In this document: one piece after another, positions 27,804-37,520 of the stretch
How positions within the stretch are numbered: position 1 is the first letter of the stretch
How the letters are laid out: every line of letters starts with the position of its first letter
Assembly: GCF_010820555.1 (NCBI RefSeq)
Contig: NZ_JAAIKD010000005.1
Location: forward strand, 124,001-188,000
Origin: Psychroflexus aurantiacus
Lineage (GTDB): Bacteria > Bacteroidota > Bacteroidia > Flavobacteriales > Flavobacteriaceae
Length of the DNA: 64,000 bases
Direction: 5' to 3'
Notes under the pieces: model-generated
Database searches by the model: none
Seen by the model: the letters and a program-made list of their open reading frames with translations, nothing else
Told to the model about the DNA's origin: nothing
Program-made: the position numbers and the translations under genes

Positions 27804-30252
27804 TCTGCAATTTTTTAATCATCTTTTGAATCCGGTCGCTGAGTTTTTCAGAAGATAATTTTTCCCGTAACCGGTCGGTAATGATGGGAAATGAAAAGGG
27901 AGTGGGTTTCTGGCATGATTTCCATACGATGTCTTGAGTGGCGATGCGCTCCAGGGCTTTTTGTAAACGGCCCTGCTCAAGGGAATGCTCAAAGGTTTCT
28001 GTAAAGGCCTGCTGATACAGCGGATTATCCGGGTCAAAATCTTTGAAGACATCAAAAATCAACTGCGAACTGGACTGCAGGTGTTTGTTTTTAATCAGTT
28101 TGTTGGGATAGCCTGTAAATACCAAACCGGCAATCACAGCAATATCTCTGAATTTTCGCCTAGCCATTTCAGTAGCATTCAGACTTTTGGATAAATCATC
28201 CAGAAGATAGTCTGCCGTGAACAGATTGTTGTCCAGCACGGCCTGCATATCTGCCGGCTGGTCCGATAACAGCTCAAATCCATAGTCATTGAAGGCCAGT
28301 GAAAACGAAATCGGTGTTAATAAGCTGATGCGATAGGCGAGCAGACTTCCCATAGCTTCATGTACAAACCGGCCCTCAAACGGATAAAAAATATGATGAT
28401 AACCATCCCGGGTTTTAAAAGTTTCGATTAAAAACTGATGCGGTTTTGGTACAATCGATTCCAGGTTCTGCCGCTCAAAAATCGGTTCAAGAGCTTTCAG
28501 TTCCGGGCTTTTATTGTCCGCATCACTACTGTAGAGTTCCGCTCTCAAGAGTTCACTCATTTGAGACGTCAGGGTTAACCGGCCACCCATCCAGCTTGGT
28601 ACTTTGGAGGTTTTCGACTTGGATTTCCTGACCAAAACCTGCATCTGTTTTATCCTGACCAGTTCCAGATTTCGACCCGCAAACGTGAAGACATCGCCTG
28701 GTTTTAATTTCGAAATAAACCATTCTTCAATAGATCCTATAAAACCTCCAGTCATGTACTTGACGCTAAGCACGGCATCACTCACGATGGTACCGATTTG
28801 CAGACGATGCCGCATGGCGATGCCCTTGCGGTTGACTTTATAAAGTCCATCGCTTTCAATTTCCACTTTTCTATATTCATCATAGGTCTGCAGGACTTCT
28901 CCCCCTTTGGTGATGAAATTGAGGGCCCAGCTCCATTGCTCCTCGCTCAGGGTCTGGAAACAAAAAGTCGACTGGATTTCGGGTAAAATGTCTTTGGGAT
29001 AAAACCCGTCAGATACCGCCAAAGTGGTTAAGTACTGCACCAGGACATCAAAACTGTTGAGGTAAGGCAGCCTGTCCTCAACCACTTTGCTTTCTACTGC
29101 TTTTTGCAAGGCAGAGGCCTCGATCAACTCGATAGCATGCGTGGGTAAAAAATAAATGACACTGGTTTTGCCAGGCTGGTGACCGCTTCTTCCGGCGCGT
29201 TGTAAAAACCGGGCAACCCCTTTGGGACCGCCAATTTGTATGATGGTCTCTACAGGAGCAAAGTCAACGCCCAGGTCTAAGCTTGAGGTGCAAACCACAG
29301 CTTTGAGACTTTCATTCCGGATAGCGCCTTCCACCCATAGCCGTGTGTCTTTGTTGATGCTCCCGTGATGCATGGCCAGTTCTCCGGCAAATTCCGGATG
29401 CTTTTCCAAAATCTTCTGAAACCAGATTTCACACTGAGACCGTGTATTTGTAAACAACAACGTGGTCTTTGAAGCTTTGAGGATCGGGATGACGTCTTCC
29501 AGTAAATGCAATCCCAAATGACCACGCCAGGGGAACTTATCCATGGTTTCAGGGATGATGCTTTGGACGCGAATGTTTTTTTTAATATCCGCTTTGATTA
29601 AGATGGAATTGTCCAGCATGCCTGGGTCAATACCTAAAAGCACATCACGGGCCTGTTCCAAATTGCCAATGGTGGCAGAAATCCCCCACACTCTCAGCTG
29701 AGGGTTGATGGTCTTGAATCTGGAAAGCGCCAGCTCCATCTGCACGCCACGTTTGGTGCCAAGTAGTTCATGCCATTCATCAACGACAATGGCCTGGCAA
29801 TCTCTAAAGGTGTTAGGATAGTCTTTGGAAGCTATCAGGAGCTGCAGACTCTCCGGGGTAGTTACCAGAAGATCAGGCATTCTGCGTTTTTGCCTTGCTC
29901 TTTCGTTTTGGGGGGTGTCGCCGGTTCGAATGCCAATCGTCATATCGAGATCCAGATCGGTGATGAGTTGCTCGGCGGCCTGTTGTATTTCGACAGACAA
30001 CGCCCGAAGCGGAGTAATCCAGACGGCTTTTAAGCTGGAGTTTTTTTGTTTTTGTAAGCTCTTAAATTTTAAGATCTCCAGGAAAATAGGGACCCAAAGG
30101 GCGTAGGTTTTTCCACTGCCCGTCGGAGCATTCAGCAGGCCATGCTTTCCCCGGGCATAAGCCTGCCAGGTCTCAGTTTGAAACTGAAAAGGAGACCAGC
30201 CTCTGGAAGCAAACCAATCCGTAAACAACGAAATATCTGGGGATTTTGGCAT
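27796..30252 (-). CDS. Ligase-associated DEXH-box DNA helicase (Lhr-like)
   Basis: A superfamily 2 helicase of the Lhr group, assigned in Bacteroidota and proteobacteria to a DNA repair set that normally includes an ATP-dependent ligase, a metallo-beta-lactamase-fold exonuclease and a phosphoesterase. The 818-residue form starts MPKSPDISLFTDWFASRGW. Motifs include Walker A NAPTGSGKTYA, DEXH box VVDEWHELLG, motif III ISATIG, TSSLDLGVDFAP and GRSGHQPGK, then a winged-helix/Lhr core region. The upstream in-frame ATG at 30282 would add ten residues unlike the family start. None of the usual partners lies on either side here. Confidence 0.92.
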   Translation of the reverse strand: MPKSPDISLFTDWFASRGWSPFQFQTETWQAYARGKHGLLNAPTGSGKTYALWVPIFLEILKFKSLQKQKNSSLKAVWITPLRALSVEIQQAAEQLITDLDLDMTIGIRTGDTPQNERARQKRRMPDLLVTTPESLQLLIASKDYPNTFRDCQAIVVDEWHELLGTKRGVQMELALSRFKTINPQLRVWGISATIGNLEQARDVLLGIDPGMLDNSILIKADIKKNIRVQSIIPETMDKFPWRGHLGLHLLEDVIPILKASKTTLLFTNTRSQCEIWFQKILEKHPEFAGELAMHHGSINKDTRLWVEGAIRNESLKAVVCTSSLDLGVDFAPVETIIQIGGPKGVARFLQRAGRSGHQPGKTSVIYFLPTHAIELIEASALQKAVESKVVEDRLPYLNSFDVLVQYLTTLAVSDGFYPKDILPEIQSTFCFQTLSEEQWSWALNFITKGGEVLQTYDEYRKVEIESDGLYKVNRKGIAMRHRLQIGTIVSDAVLSVKYMTGGFIGSIEEWFISKLKPGDVFTFAGRNLELVRIKQMQVLVRKSKSKTSKVPSWMGGRLTLTSQMSELLRAELYSSDADNKSPELKALEPIFERQNLESIVPKPHQFLIETFKTRDGYHHIFYPFEGRFVHEAMGSLLAYRISLLTPISFSLAFNDYGFELLSDQPADMQAVLDNNLFTADYLLDDLSKSLNATEMARRKFRDIAVIAGLVFTGYPNKLIKNKHLQSSSQLIFDVFKDFDPDNPLYQQAFTETFEHSLEQGRLQKALERIATQDIVWKSCQKPTPFSFPIITDRLREKLSSEKLSDRIQKMIKKLQKS

Positions 30253-30421
30253 AGATACAAACATAAGTATATTTAAAATCAAGTAGTATCTCTGTCAGTA
30301 TCAAAACTCATTTCTAACCGGAGATAAGATTCAAACCCAATTTCTTTCAGAAGTGATGACTGCAGCTGAACATGTTTTTATAAAATAAATTACCTTTACA
30401 TGTATTTTAAACGTAATCCCT

Positions 30422-30904
30422 ATGAGATACTGTTTCCTTTTTTTAGCTATGATGACTGTTCAGTCCAGTTTTGCACAAAGCGAACTCGAAACCTTACCGG
30501 AATTTAATATCTTCACTTTGGAGGGAGAGACCTTTACTCAGGATGATATTAAAAAAGACAGTCCCAGTTATTTTATATATTATGATCCTTCCTGCGGGCA
30601 TTGTGTAAGAGCTTTTAAAGTCCTGAATCTTAAAGCAGAGCAACTCAAAAATGCGGATGTTCATATTTACGCAGTTTCTGCAGGTGCAAATCAGCAGACC
30701 CTTAAATTTTTTGAAGAGATAGCTCCACAGCTCAAAGACCTGGAGAATCTTCACCTCTTGAAAGATAAAAATTATGCCTTTGCCGATATATTTTTTGTAG
30801 GACTATTCCCAAGTGGGTATTTATACGATGAAGATAACAAGCTCATCAAAACCTATGAAGGCGAAGCTGAAGCGGTTCTTTTTTTAAACGATTTGCCTGA
30901 ATAG
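30422..30904 (+). CDS. Secreted thioredoxin-fold protein (TlpA/AhpC-like)
   Basis: A 160-residue protein with a signal peptide (CFLFLAMMTVQSSFAQ) and a thioredoxin fold. The redox motif is CGHC in YDPSCGHCVRAFKVLN, and the cis-Pro loop is in GLFPSGYLYDED. It probably acts as a periplasmic thiol oxidoreductase. The CGHC pair is more oxidising in protein disulphide isomerases than the CGPC of thioredoxin, so an oxidase or isomerase role is possible but is inference. It stands alone, divergent from the helicase. TACCTTTA at 30391-30398, one mismatch from the -7 consensus, may be its promoter. Confidence 0.85.
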   Translation: MRYCFLFLAMMTVQSSFAQSELETLPEFNIFTLEGETFTQDDIKKDSPSYFIYYDPSCGHCVRAFKVLNLKAEQLKNADVHIYAVSAGANQQTLKFFEEIAPQLKDLENLHLLKDKNYAFADIFFVGLFPSGYLYDEDNKLIKTYEGEAEAVLFLNDLPE

Positions 30905-31284
30905 AGCAGAAGCTAAAGCCTTAACCTCTTTCTTCTATGATGTAATTGAAAGTATCTTTATGAAAAGCATACAAGTAAACATTTATGCTTTCAAAAGTTC
31001 AACTGAAGTTTATAAAAAAAGTTTCCTGGTCGAAAAACTCCCATTACCGGTGAAATTTTCTCGTATGGCATTACTCCATGCCATAAAATCCAAATCGACC
31101 ACCTAAAAATAAGCCTTTGCACTTCACCTATCATAACATTCTATCAAAATTGGCTTTTGTTAAAATGCAGTGCTTTAATTTTGGAAATTATAATGAATAT
31201 TATGAAATGGGTTGTGCTAGTTCAATTACGAACTGAATTGTTTGTGATAGAATGGTTTCTGACTCATTGAGAAAAAACGAACAG
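30905..31284. other. Long leader region of hemH, no convincing gene
   Basis: 380 bases before ferrochelatase. It contains a promoter match (31156-31183) and a 10-bp inverted pair CATTCTATCA (31137-31146) / TGATAGAATG (31245-31254) that flanks the promoter. A 48-codon open frame (30960-31106, starting MKSIQVNIYAF) has no recognisable family. I do not count it as a gene. Confidence 0.55.
31156..31183 (+). promoter_or_regulatory. Promoter of hemH
   Basis: TTTG (31156-31159), 16 bases, then TAATTTTG (31176-31183). This is a full match to the Bacteroidota pattern at the short end of the spacing range. The leader to the ATG at 31285 would be about 95 bases. Confidence 0.58.
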
Positions 31285-32319
31285 ATGAAAGGAGTATTAC
31301 TAGTCAATTTAGGTTCGCCCAAATCCACCGACCCCAAAGATGTAAAAACTTACCTGGGGGAGTTTTTGATGGATGAGCGCGTCATCGATGTCCCCAAATT
31401 TTTCAGAACGATTCTCGTTAAAGGGATTGTGTTGAACACCAGACCTAAAAAATCTGCAGAAGCCTATGCTAAAATATGGTGGAAGGAAGGTTCGCCGCTT
31501 ATTGTCTTGTCAGAACGCCTTCAAAAGGGAGTTGATGAACATACGAGTGTTCCTATTTCGCTAGCCATGCGTTACGGACAGCCGACCATAAAATCGGGTT
31601 TGCAGGAATTGCATGACCAGGGTGTTGACGAAGTATTACTGGTGCCTTTATATCCTCAGTTTGCCATGGCTACCACAGAAACGATATTAGTCCTGGCTGA
31701 AGAACTGAGACGTGAACACTTTCCTGAAATGTCGTTTACCACTTTGCCACCCTTTTATAACCATCCCGATTACGTCACAGTCTTATCCAGAAGTATAGGT
31801 GAAAAACTGGATGAATTTGATTACGATCACCTGTTGTTTAGCTATCATGGGGTTCCGGAAAGGCATATCCGAAAAAGCGATATCACCAATTCACATTGTA
31901 AAATCGACGGCTCCTGTTGTCAAACCCCTTCCAAAGCGCACCAGTTTTGCTACAGGCACCAGTGTTTTGAAACCACACGTGGCGTAGCCAAAACCCTGGG
32001 TCTTAAGGAAGGCACCTACAGTACCTCGTTTCAATCCCGTTTAGGCTTTGATCCCTGGTTAAGGCCTTACACCGACAGAACCGTTGAAAAATTAGGCCTG
32101 GAAGGCACCAAGAAATTAGCCGTCGTTTCTCCAGCTTTTGTTTCGGATTGTTTAGAAACTTTAGAAGAAATCAATATGGAAGCCCGGGAGATATTTGAAG
32201 AGTCTGGAGGTGATGATTTCATGTTTATCCCTTGCTTAAATGATAGGGAAGACTGGGTAAAAACCATGAGCCGCTGGATAGACGAATGGGCGCATCAAAC
32301 TCAAAAGGTAAACGCATAA
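31285..32319 (+). CDS. hemH: Ferrochelatase
   Basis: Inserts ferrous iron into porphyrin, the terminal step of haem synthesis. The 344-residue protein begins MKGVLLVNLGSPKS, the typical family start; an ATG 33 bases upstream (31252) is in frame but less likely. Catalytic-region motifs include FSYHGVPERHI and the C-terminal SPAFVSDCLETLEEI. An unusual internal stretch (HCKIDGSCC followed by CYRHQC) holds five cysteines, as in ferrochelatases with an internal iron-sulphur cluster. It heads a haem-rich block with hemJ, hemB and hemE downstream. Confidence 0.95.
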   Translation: MKGVLLVNLGSPKSTDPKDVKTYLGEFLMDERVIDVPKFFRTILVKGIVLNTRPKKSAEAYAKIWWKEGSPLIVLSERLQKGVDEHTSVPISLAMRYGQPTIKSGLQELHDQGVDEVLLVPLYPQFAMATTETILVLAEELRREHFPEMSFTTLPPFYNHPDYVTVLSRSIGEKLDEFDYDHLLFSYHGVPERHIRKSDITNSHCKIDGSCCQTPSKAHQFCYRHQCFETTRGVAKTLGLKEGTYSTSFQSRLGFDPWLRPYTDRTVEKLGLEGTKKLAVVSPAFVSDCLETLEEINMEAREIFEESGGDDFMFIPCLNDREDWVKTMSRWIDEWAHQTQKVNA

Positions 32320-32323
32320 GTAC

Positions 32324-33697
32324 ATGAACAGAGCCAATTCAGAAGAATTAGGTAATAAGCCTATTGGCAAGTTATTAATAAAGCAGGCTGTTCCTGCATC
32401 TATCGGAATTTTAGTGATGTCCATCAATATTTTGGTGGACACTATTTTTGTAGGTAACTGGATTGGTTCTATCGCTATTGCAGCGATTAATGTCGTTTTA
32501 CCCGTCTCTTTTTTTATTGCCGCTCTGGGGATGGCGATTGGTATTGGCGGATCTTCTATCATTTCCAGGGCGCTGGGAGCAAATGATGATAAGAAAGCTT
32601 TAAAAACCTTTGGAAACCAGATCACCATTACGCTTTTGGTGACCATCACCATGGTGGTGATTGGCTTAACCTTTATCGATGAACTGATTCCGGCCTTTGG
32701 AGGTAAAGGTGAAATTTTTGACCCCGCCAAAATTTATTACAGAGTCGTTCTGTACGGAGTTCCTGTATTGGCTTTAGCCATGATGGGGAATACGGTAATA
32801 AGAGCGGAGGGCAAGCCTAAGTTTGCCATGGTGGCCATGATAATTCCGTCGGTTGGAAATTTGGTTATGGATTATGTCTTTATCAATGTCTTAGATTATG
32901 GAATGCTCGGTGCAGCCTGGGCGACAACAGGTTCCTACGTCCTTTGCATGGGTTATATTCTCTGGTTTTTCCTTTCCAAAAATTCAGAACTGAAGATTCG
33001 GTTTTCAGATTTCGGGATAGATTTCTCCATATTGAAAGAGATGGGAGCTTTAAGTTTTGTAACGCTTTCTCGACAAGCTATCGTCAGTGTTACTTATCTT
33101 CTTTTGAATAATATCCTTTTTGAACTCGGGGGTGAATCCTCGGTAGCGGTTTATGCCATTGTCGCTCGGATGCTTATGTTTGCCTTGTTTCCTGTACTTG
33201 GTGTGACTCAGGGATTTTTGCCTATTGCCGGGTATAATTACGGGGCTGATAATTATGAGCGGGTTAGGGAAAGTATCAATAAAGCCATTCTTTACGCCTC
33301 GGCTGTCGCGATTTTAGTATTTGCCGTTATCATGATATTTCCCGAAGAGATAGCTTCGGTATTCACAAAAGATCAGCAGGTGGTTAAAGACACGCCGAGT
33401 GCTATGCGGTGGGTCTTTGCAGCAATCCCCATTATTTCTATTCAGCTTATTGGCAGTGCCTATTTTCAGGCCATCGGCAAAGCTGTTCCTGCACTTTTAC
33501 TTACCATATCCCGTCAGGGGATCGCTTTTATACCGCTGATACTCATTTTACCAAACTACTTTGGCGAACTGGGGGTTTGGATTTCTTTTCCGCTGGCGGA
33601 CCTTTTATCTACCCTGGTTACAGGGTATTTCCTGAGACGCGAAGTAAAGTCGACCCTCATCACTAAAGAAGAACCCGCAGAAGTAGAAACGACTTAG
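32324..33697 (+). CDS. MATE-family efflux transporter
   Basis: A 457-residue integral membrane protein with about 12 helices. It begins with the family-typical GKLLIKQAVPASIGILVMS and has the repeated halves of the MATE fold (GVTQGFLPIAGYNYGA in the second half). Such proteins use Na+ or H+ gradients to export cationic or organic compounds. It starts four bases after hemH and is probably co-transcribed. Export of porphyrin intermediates is an idea from position only; the substrate is unknown. Confidence 0.92.
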   Translation: MNRANSEELGNKPIGKLLIKQAVPASIGILVMSINILVDTIFVGNWIGSIAIAAINVVLPVSFFIAALGMAIGIGGSSIISRALGANDDKKALKTFGNQITITLLVTITMVVIGLTFIDELIPAFGGKGEIFDPAKIYYRVVLYGVPVLALAMMGNTVIRAEGKPKFAMVAMIIPSVGNLVMDYVFINVLDYGMLGAAWATTGSYVLCMGYILWFFLSKNSELKIRFSDFGIDFSILKEMGALSFVTLSRQAIVSVTYLLLNNILFELGGESSVAVYAIVARMLMFALFPVLGVTQGFLPIAGYNYGADNYERVRESINKAILYASAVAILVFAVIMIFPEEIASVFTKDQQVVKDTPSAMRWVFAAIPIISIQLIGSAYFQAIGKAVPALLLTISRQGIAFIPLILILPNYFGELGVWISFPLADLLSTLVTGYFLRREVKSTLITKEEPAEVETT

Positions 33698-33721
33698 TGA
33701 ACCAAGTCTTTCAGTAATGTT

Positions 33722-33729
33722 TATCTTTG
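33722..33729 (+). promoter_or_regulatory. Putative -7 element before hemJ
   Basis: TATCTTTG matches TAnnTTTG and lies 24 bases before the GTG start. No TTTG is seen at the -33 distance. Confidence 0.4.
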
Positions 33730-33752
33730 ATTTACAAATTCAATAAGATACA

Positions 33753-34295
33753 GTGGAATACAATTACATCAAAGCGCTTCATCTCATTTTTGTAATCACC
33801 TGGTTTGCGGGTTTATTCTACATTCCGAGATTGTTTATCTACCATATTGAAGCCAGGCAAAAGCCAAAGCCCGATTGCGATATCCTGAGTAAACAGCTCA
33901 AAATTATGGAGAAGCGTTTGTGGTATATCATCACCTGGCCTTCAGCCATCCTGGCTACGATTTTTGCCGTATGGTTGTTAGTTTTGGTTCCGGGCTGGTT
34001 AGAGCAGGCCTGGATGCACGTGAAATTGACTTTTGTAGCTTTGCTTTTTGCGTATCACATCAAAAATCATTTTATTTTTAAACAGTTTCAAAACGAGGAT
34101 ATCAGGTGGACTTCCAACGGCATGCGTCTCTGGAATGAAGGCGCAACCCTTATTTTATTTGCCATTGTGTTTTTAGTTATTTTAAAAAATACTATCAGTT
34201 GGATTTGGGGTCTTGTGGGTTTGATTGGGCTTGGCCTAGTGCTGATGCTGGGCATCAAACTGTATAAACGTCTTAGAAACCGAAATTCTGCATGA
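33753..34295 (+). CDS. hemJ: Protoporphyrinogen oxidase, HemJ type (CopD-like)
   Basis: A 180-residue, four- to five-helix membrane protein that oxidises protoporphyrinogen IX, the step before ferrochelatase. The N-terminus KALHLIFVITWFAGLFYIPR, with its conserved His, is typical of HemJ, and ITWPSAILATIFAVWLL and WMHVKLTFVALLFAYHI match later helices. The start is GTG. Databases often label this group CopD family. The hemH and hemE neighbours favour HemJ. It overlaps the following kinase gene by four bases (ATGA). Confidence 0.87.
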   Translation: MEYNYIKALHLIFVITWFAGLFYIPRLFIYHIEARQKPKPDCDILSKQLKIMEKRLWYIITWPSAILATIFAVWLLVLVPGWLEQAWMHVKLTFVALLFAYHIKNHFIFKQFQNEDIRWTSNGMRLWNEGATLILFAIVFLVILKNTISWIWGLVGLIGLGLVLMLGIKLYKRLRNRNSA

Positions 34296-35761
34296 TGTTC
34301 AACTACAGGCGATCTTTACGAACCCGAATCTTTATTTCCATGATAGCGCTTGTGGTTGGAGCTTCCATTTTGATAGCTGGGGTGACTATTTATCAATTTA
34401 CAGAAGAAGCCGAAGAACTTCATCTGGAAAAACTCAACCGGAAAGAAAATGCCATTCGTGCGAACATCAATTATGTCTTGAGGACGACTACTTATCCCGT
34501 AGATGAAGAGAATCTGTCGCTCATTTTCAAGGAAAAAATCTACGAAATACAGGATATTCATAATACCGAAATCAACATCTATGATCTAGACGGCTATCTT
34601 TTAAAATCCTCTTTTGCTACCTTTTATATGGATTCTGTGCAAACGCGCATGGCTCCGGAAAAACTGGAAACCTTAGAAAATTCTGCCAGCAAAAAATACG
34701 TTGAGAACTTTAAAATCAACGATCAGAACTACCAGTCCTCTTACACCTATATTCTGGATAACTATTTTAAGCCCATCGGTATTTTAAATTTACCTTATAT
34801 CGAGGATGACGGTTTCCTGCAAAGGGAGCTTAGAGGCTTCCTCATTCTTTTGTCTGAAGTGTATTTATTTATGCTGATAGCCGCTATCGTTTTAGCTTAC
34901 TTTCTGTCTAAATATATCACGAGTTCACTCCAGAGCATCAGCAAAAAAATAACCAAAACAAGACTGGATCAGGCCAATCCTAAAATATCGTACAATGAAA
35001 TCAGCTATGAAATTAAACCCCTGGTCAAGGCCTATAATGAAATGATTGACGAGCTGGAAGAAAGCGCCGCCAAGCTTGCCAGAACTGAACGTGAAGAAGC
35101 CTGGAGGCAGATGGCACGGCAGGTAGCCCATGAGATCAAAAACCCACTCACCCCCATGCGTTTGAGCATGCAAAGTTTTGAGCGAAATTTCGACCCCGGG
35201 GATCCTGCTATTGAAACAAAAGTCCAGGAGTTTTCGAAAACCATCATTCAGCAAATTGATAACTTAAGTGCCATTGCCGGAGCCTTTTCAGACTTTGCCA
35301 AAATGCCTGCGCAGCAAAAAGAAAGTTTAAATGCTGTTGAAATCATTAAGCTGGCCCTCGATATTTTCAACGATAATAAGATTCGGTTGATTTCTGAAAA
35401 AGATAACATTCAGATTAAATTTGATAGAAGTCAGCTGATAAGAATTATTACCAATCTGGTCAAAAATGCGATTCAGGCCACTGAACATCTGGAGTCACCA
35501 CTCATTACTGTGAGCATTTTTACGAGTGAAGATGACGTCATCATTACTGTGGAAGACAATGGAGTTGGAGTTCCTGAAGAAATGCAGGAGCGGATTTTTG
35601 AACCGAGATTTACCACCAAATCCAGTGGCATGGGTCTTGGTCTTGGCATGGTCAAAAATATCGTTGAAACTTATAAAGGAGATATAAAACTGACCTCAAA
35701 ACCTGATGAAGGCAGTATCTTTACATTAAAATTTCCAAAATCCCAAACCTATGACATTTGA
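34292..35761 (+). CDS. NtrY-like sensor histidine kinase
   Basis: A 489-residue membrane kinase with helix 1 near residues 12-32, a periplasmic sensing region (about 33-185), helix 2 (about 187-212), a HAMP-like linker, the phospho-acceptor His near residue 280 in RQVAHEIKNPLTPMR, and a complete ATPase domain (NLVKNAIQA, VEDNGVGVP, SSGMGLGLGMVKN). The HEIKNPLTP box is that of the NtrY group. No NtrX-type regulator is adjacent. The start overlaps hemJ and the end overlaps the hydratase by 11 bases, so it is locked into the haem operon. Confidence 0.92.
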   Translation: MMFNYRRSLRTRIFISMIALVVGASILIAGVTIYQFTEEAEELHLEKLNRKENAIRANINYVLRTTTYPVDEENLSLIFKEKIYEIQDIHNTEINIYDLDGYLLKSSFATFYMDSVQTRMAPEKLETLENSASKKYVENFKINDQNYQSSYTYILDNYFKPIGILNLPYIEDDGFLQRELRGFLILLSEVYLFMLIAAIVLAYFLSKYITSSLQSISKKITKTRLDQANPKISYNEISYEIKPLVKAYNEMIDELEESAAKLARTEREEAWRQMARQVAHEIKNPLTPMRLSMQSFERNFDPGDPAIETKVQEFSKTIIQQIDNLSAIAGAFSDFAKMPAQQKESLNAVEIIKLALDIFNDNKIRLISEKDNIQIKFDRSQLIRIITNLVKNAIQATEHLESPLITVSIFTSEDDVIITVEDNGVGVPEEMQERIFEPRFTTKSSGMGLGLGMVKNIVETYKGDIKLTSKPDEGSIFTLKFPKSQTYDI

Positions 35762-36527
35762 AAATTTACGAGTAGATATTAACGATCGTATCGCGACCGT
35801 TTTCATAGACAGGCCTAAAAAACTAAACGCGCTCAACAGGGCTACCATTGAAGAACTGCACAAGGCCTTCGCATCCCTTCGGGACGATGCAGATGTCTCT
35901 ATTATCATTCTGACAGGCAGTGGTGAAAAAGCATTTGTGGCAGGAGCAGACATTTCAGAATTTTCTGAATACAGCGTTGAACAAGGAAAAGATCTTGCTG
36001 CTAAAGGTCAGGAACAGGTGTTTGATTATATCGCCAATTTTCCGAAACCTGTGATTGCAGCTGTCAATGGCTTTGCTCTGGGCGGTGGACTGGAATTAGC
36101 GATGTCTGCACATTTCAGAATTGCAAGTGACAATGCCAGATTGGGCCTTCCTGAAACTTCTTTAGGTGTGATTCCTGGTTATGGCGGAACGCAGCGCTTA
36201 CCCCAGCTGGTAGGTAAAGGTCGAGCTATGGAAATGATCATGACCGCAGGAATGATCGATGCGCAAACCGCCAAGGACTATGGTTTGGTAAATCACGTGA
36301 CCACACTAGAGGAGTTGCTTCCGCTGGCTGAAAAACTGGCTAACAAGATTTTAAACAACTCCATACAGGCGATTTCTGCTGCTATTGAAGCTGTTAATGC
36401 CAATTATAAAGATGGTGTTGACGGCTTTGAAACCGAAATCAATAATTTTGGAAAAGCCTTCGGTACCGAAGACTTCAAAGAAGGAACTCAGGCCTTTTTA
36501 AACAAGAAAAAGCCAAATTTTAACTGA
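35751..36527 (+). CDS. Enoyl-CoA hydratase/isomerase family protein
   Basis: A crotonase-fold enzyme of 258 residues. The oxyanion hole is formed by AFVAGADISEF and GFALGGGLELAMS, and one catalytic Glu lies in GLPETSLGVIPGYGG. The motifs fit a short-chain enoyl-CoA hydratase that hydrates trans-2-enoyl-CoA in beta-oxidation. It sits between the NtrY-like kinase (11-base overlap) and hemB (one-base gap) with no evident metabolic link. Confidence 0.92.
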   Translation: MTFENLRVDINDRIATVFIDRPKKLNALNRATIEELHKAFASLRDDADVSIIILTGSGEKAFVAGADISEFSEYSVEQGKDLAAKGQEQVFDYIANFPKPVIAAVNGFALGGGLELAMSAHFRIASDNARLGLPETSLGVIPGYGGTQRLPQLVGKGRAMEMIMTAGMIDAQTAKDYGLVNHVTTLEELLPLAEKLANKILNNSIQAISAAIEAVNANYKDGVDGFETEINNFGKAFGTEDFKEGTQAFLNKKKPNFN

Positions 36528-36528
36528 T

Positions 36529-37515
36529 ATGTTCCCATTACAAAGACACCGACGCTTAAGGCAAAGCGAAGCCATAAGAGCATTGACGAGAGAACACTAT
36601 CTGAGTCCGAATGACTTTATCGTGCCTCTGTTTGTAGTTGAAGGGAAAGCTGTAAAAGATGAAATAGCTTCTATGCCCAACTACTACAGGTTTAGTCTAG
36701 ACCTGCTCGCTAAAGAAGTTAAAGAACTCTGGCAGATGGGTTTAAAGTCTGTTTTGCTGTTTGTAAAAGTGGATGAGAAACTCAAAGACAACAGAGGTGA
36801 GGAGGCTGTCAATCCCGATGGATTGATGCAAAAAGCCATCAAAACCGTTAAGGATGCCGTGCCGGAAATGCTGGTGATGACCGATGTGGCACTGGATCCG
36901 TATTCCATCTATGGTCACGACGGGATTATAGATCAGGGGAAAATTGTGAATGACAGAACCAACTCTTTCCTTGCCCGGATGGCATTGAGCCATGCTCAGG
37001 CTGGAGCCGATTTTGTGGCGCCTAGCGATATGATGGACGGCCGGATTTTGGAGATACGAAGCGTTTTGGAAGATGCGCATTTCACCGATGTGGGGATCAT
37101 GAGTTATTCAGCTAAATTTGCTTCGGCCTTTTATGGACCTTTTAGAGATGCTTTAGATTCTGCTCCTGTAGATGCGAAAGATATCCCCAAGGATAAAAAA
37201 ACCTATCAGATGGACCCTGCCAATAGAAGTGAAGCTTTAAAGGAAGCCTTTGCCGATATTGATGAAGGCGCCGATATCGTTATGGTAAAACCGGGTTTAT
37301 GCTATTTGGATATCGTAAGAGATTTAGCCAACGAAGTAGAGGTTCCTGTGGCGGTTTATCAGGTGAGCGGCGAATATGCCATGATCAAGGCGGCCTCCGA
37401 AAAAGGCTGGCTGGACCATGATGCAGTCATGCTGGAACAACTCACCGCCATCAAAAGAGCAGGGGCAACCATGATCGCAAGTTATTTTGCAAAGGATGCC
37501 GTTAAATTGCTTTAA
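36529..37515 (+). CDS. hemB: Delta-aminolevulinic acid dehydratase (porphobilinogen synthase)
   Basis: Joins two molecules of 5-aminolevulinate into porphobilinogen. It is 328 residues long with Schiff-base lysines in [17 protein letters not shown] (near 196) and [12 protein letters not shown] (near 252). The signature [18 protein letters not shown] is present. The metal-binding stretch near residue 120 reads [16 protein letters not shown]: it has none of the three cysteines of zinc-type enzymes, so this is the Mg-dependent, Asp-rich type. It follows the hydratase by one base. Confidence 0.96.
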   Translation: MFPLQRHRRLRQSEAIRALTREHYLSPNDFIVPLFVVEGKAVKDEIASMPNYYRFSLDLLAKEVKELWQMGLKSVLLFVKVDEKLKDNRGEEAVNPDGLMQKAIKTVKDAVPEMLVMTDVALDPYSIYGHDGIIDQGKIVNDRTNSFLARMALSHAQAGADFVAPSDMMDGRILEIRSVLEDAHFTDVGIMSYSAKFASAFYGPFRDALDSAPVDAKDIPKDKKTYQMDPANRSEALKEAFADIDEGADIVMVKPGLCYLDIVRDLANEVEVPVAVYQVSGEYAMIKAASEKGWLDHDAVMLEQLTAIKRAGATMIASYFAKDAVKLL

Positions 37516-37520
37516 GCAAT

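Noticed and set aside
30960-31106. 48-codon open frame upstream of hemH (MKSIQVNIYAF...)
   Set aside because: It has no recognisable family, no promoter match at a suitable distance, and lies in a long regulatory gap. It is kept only as a note.
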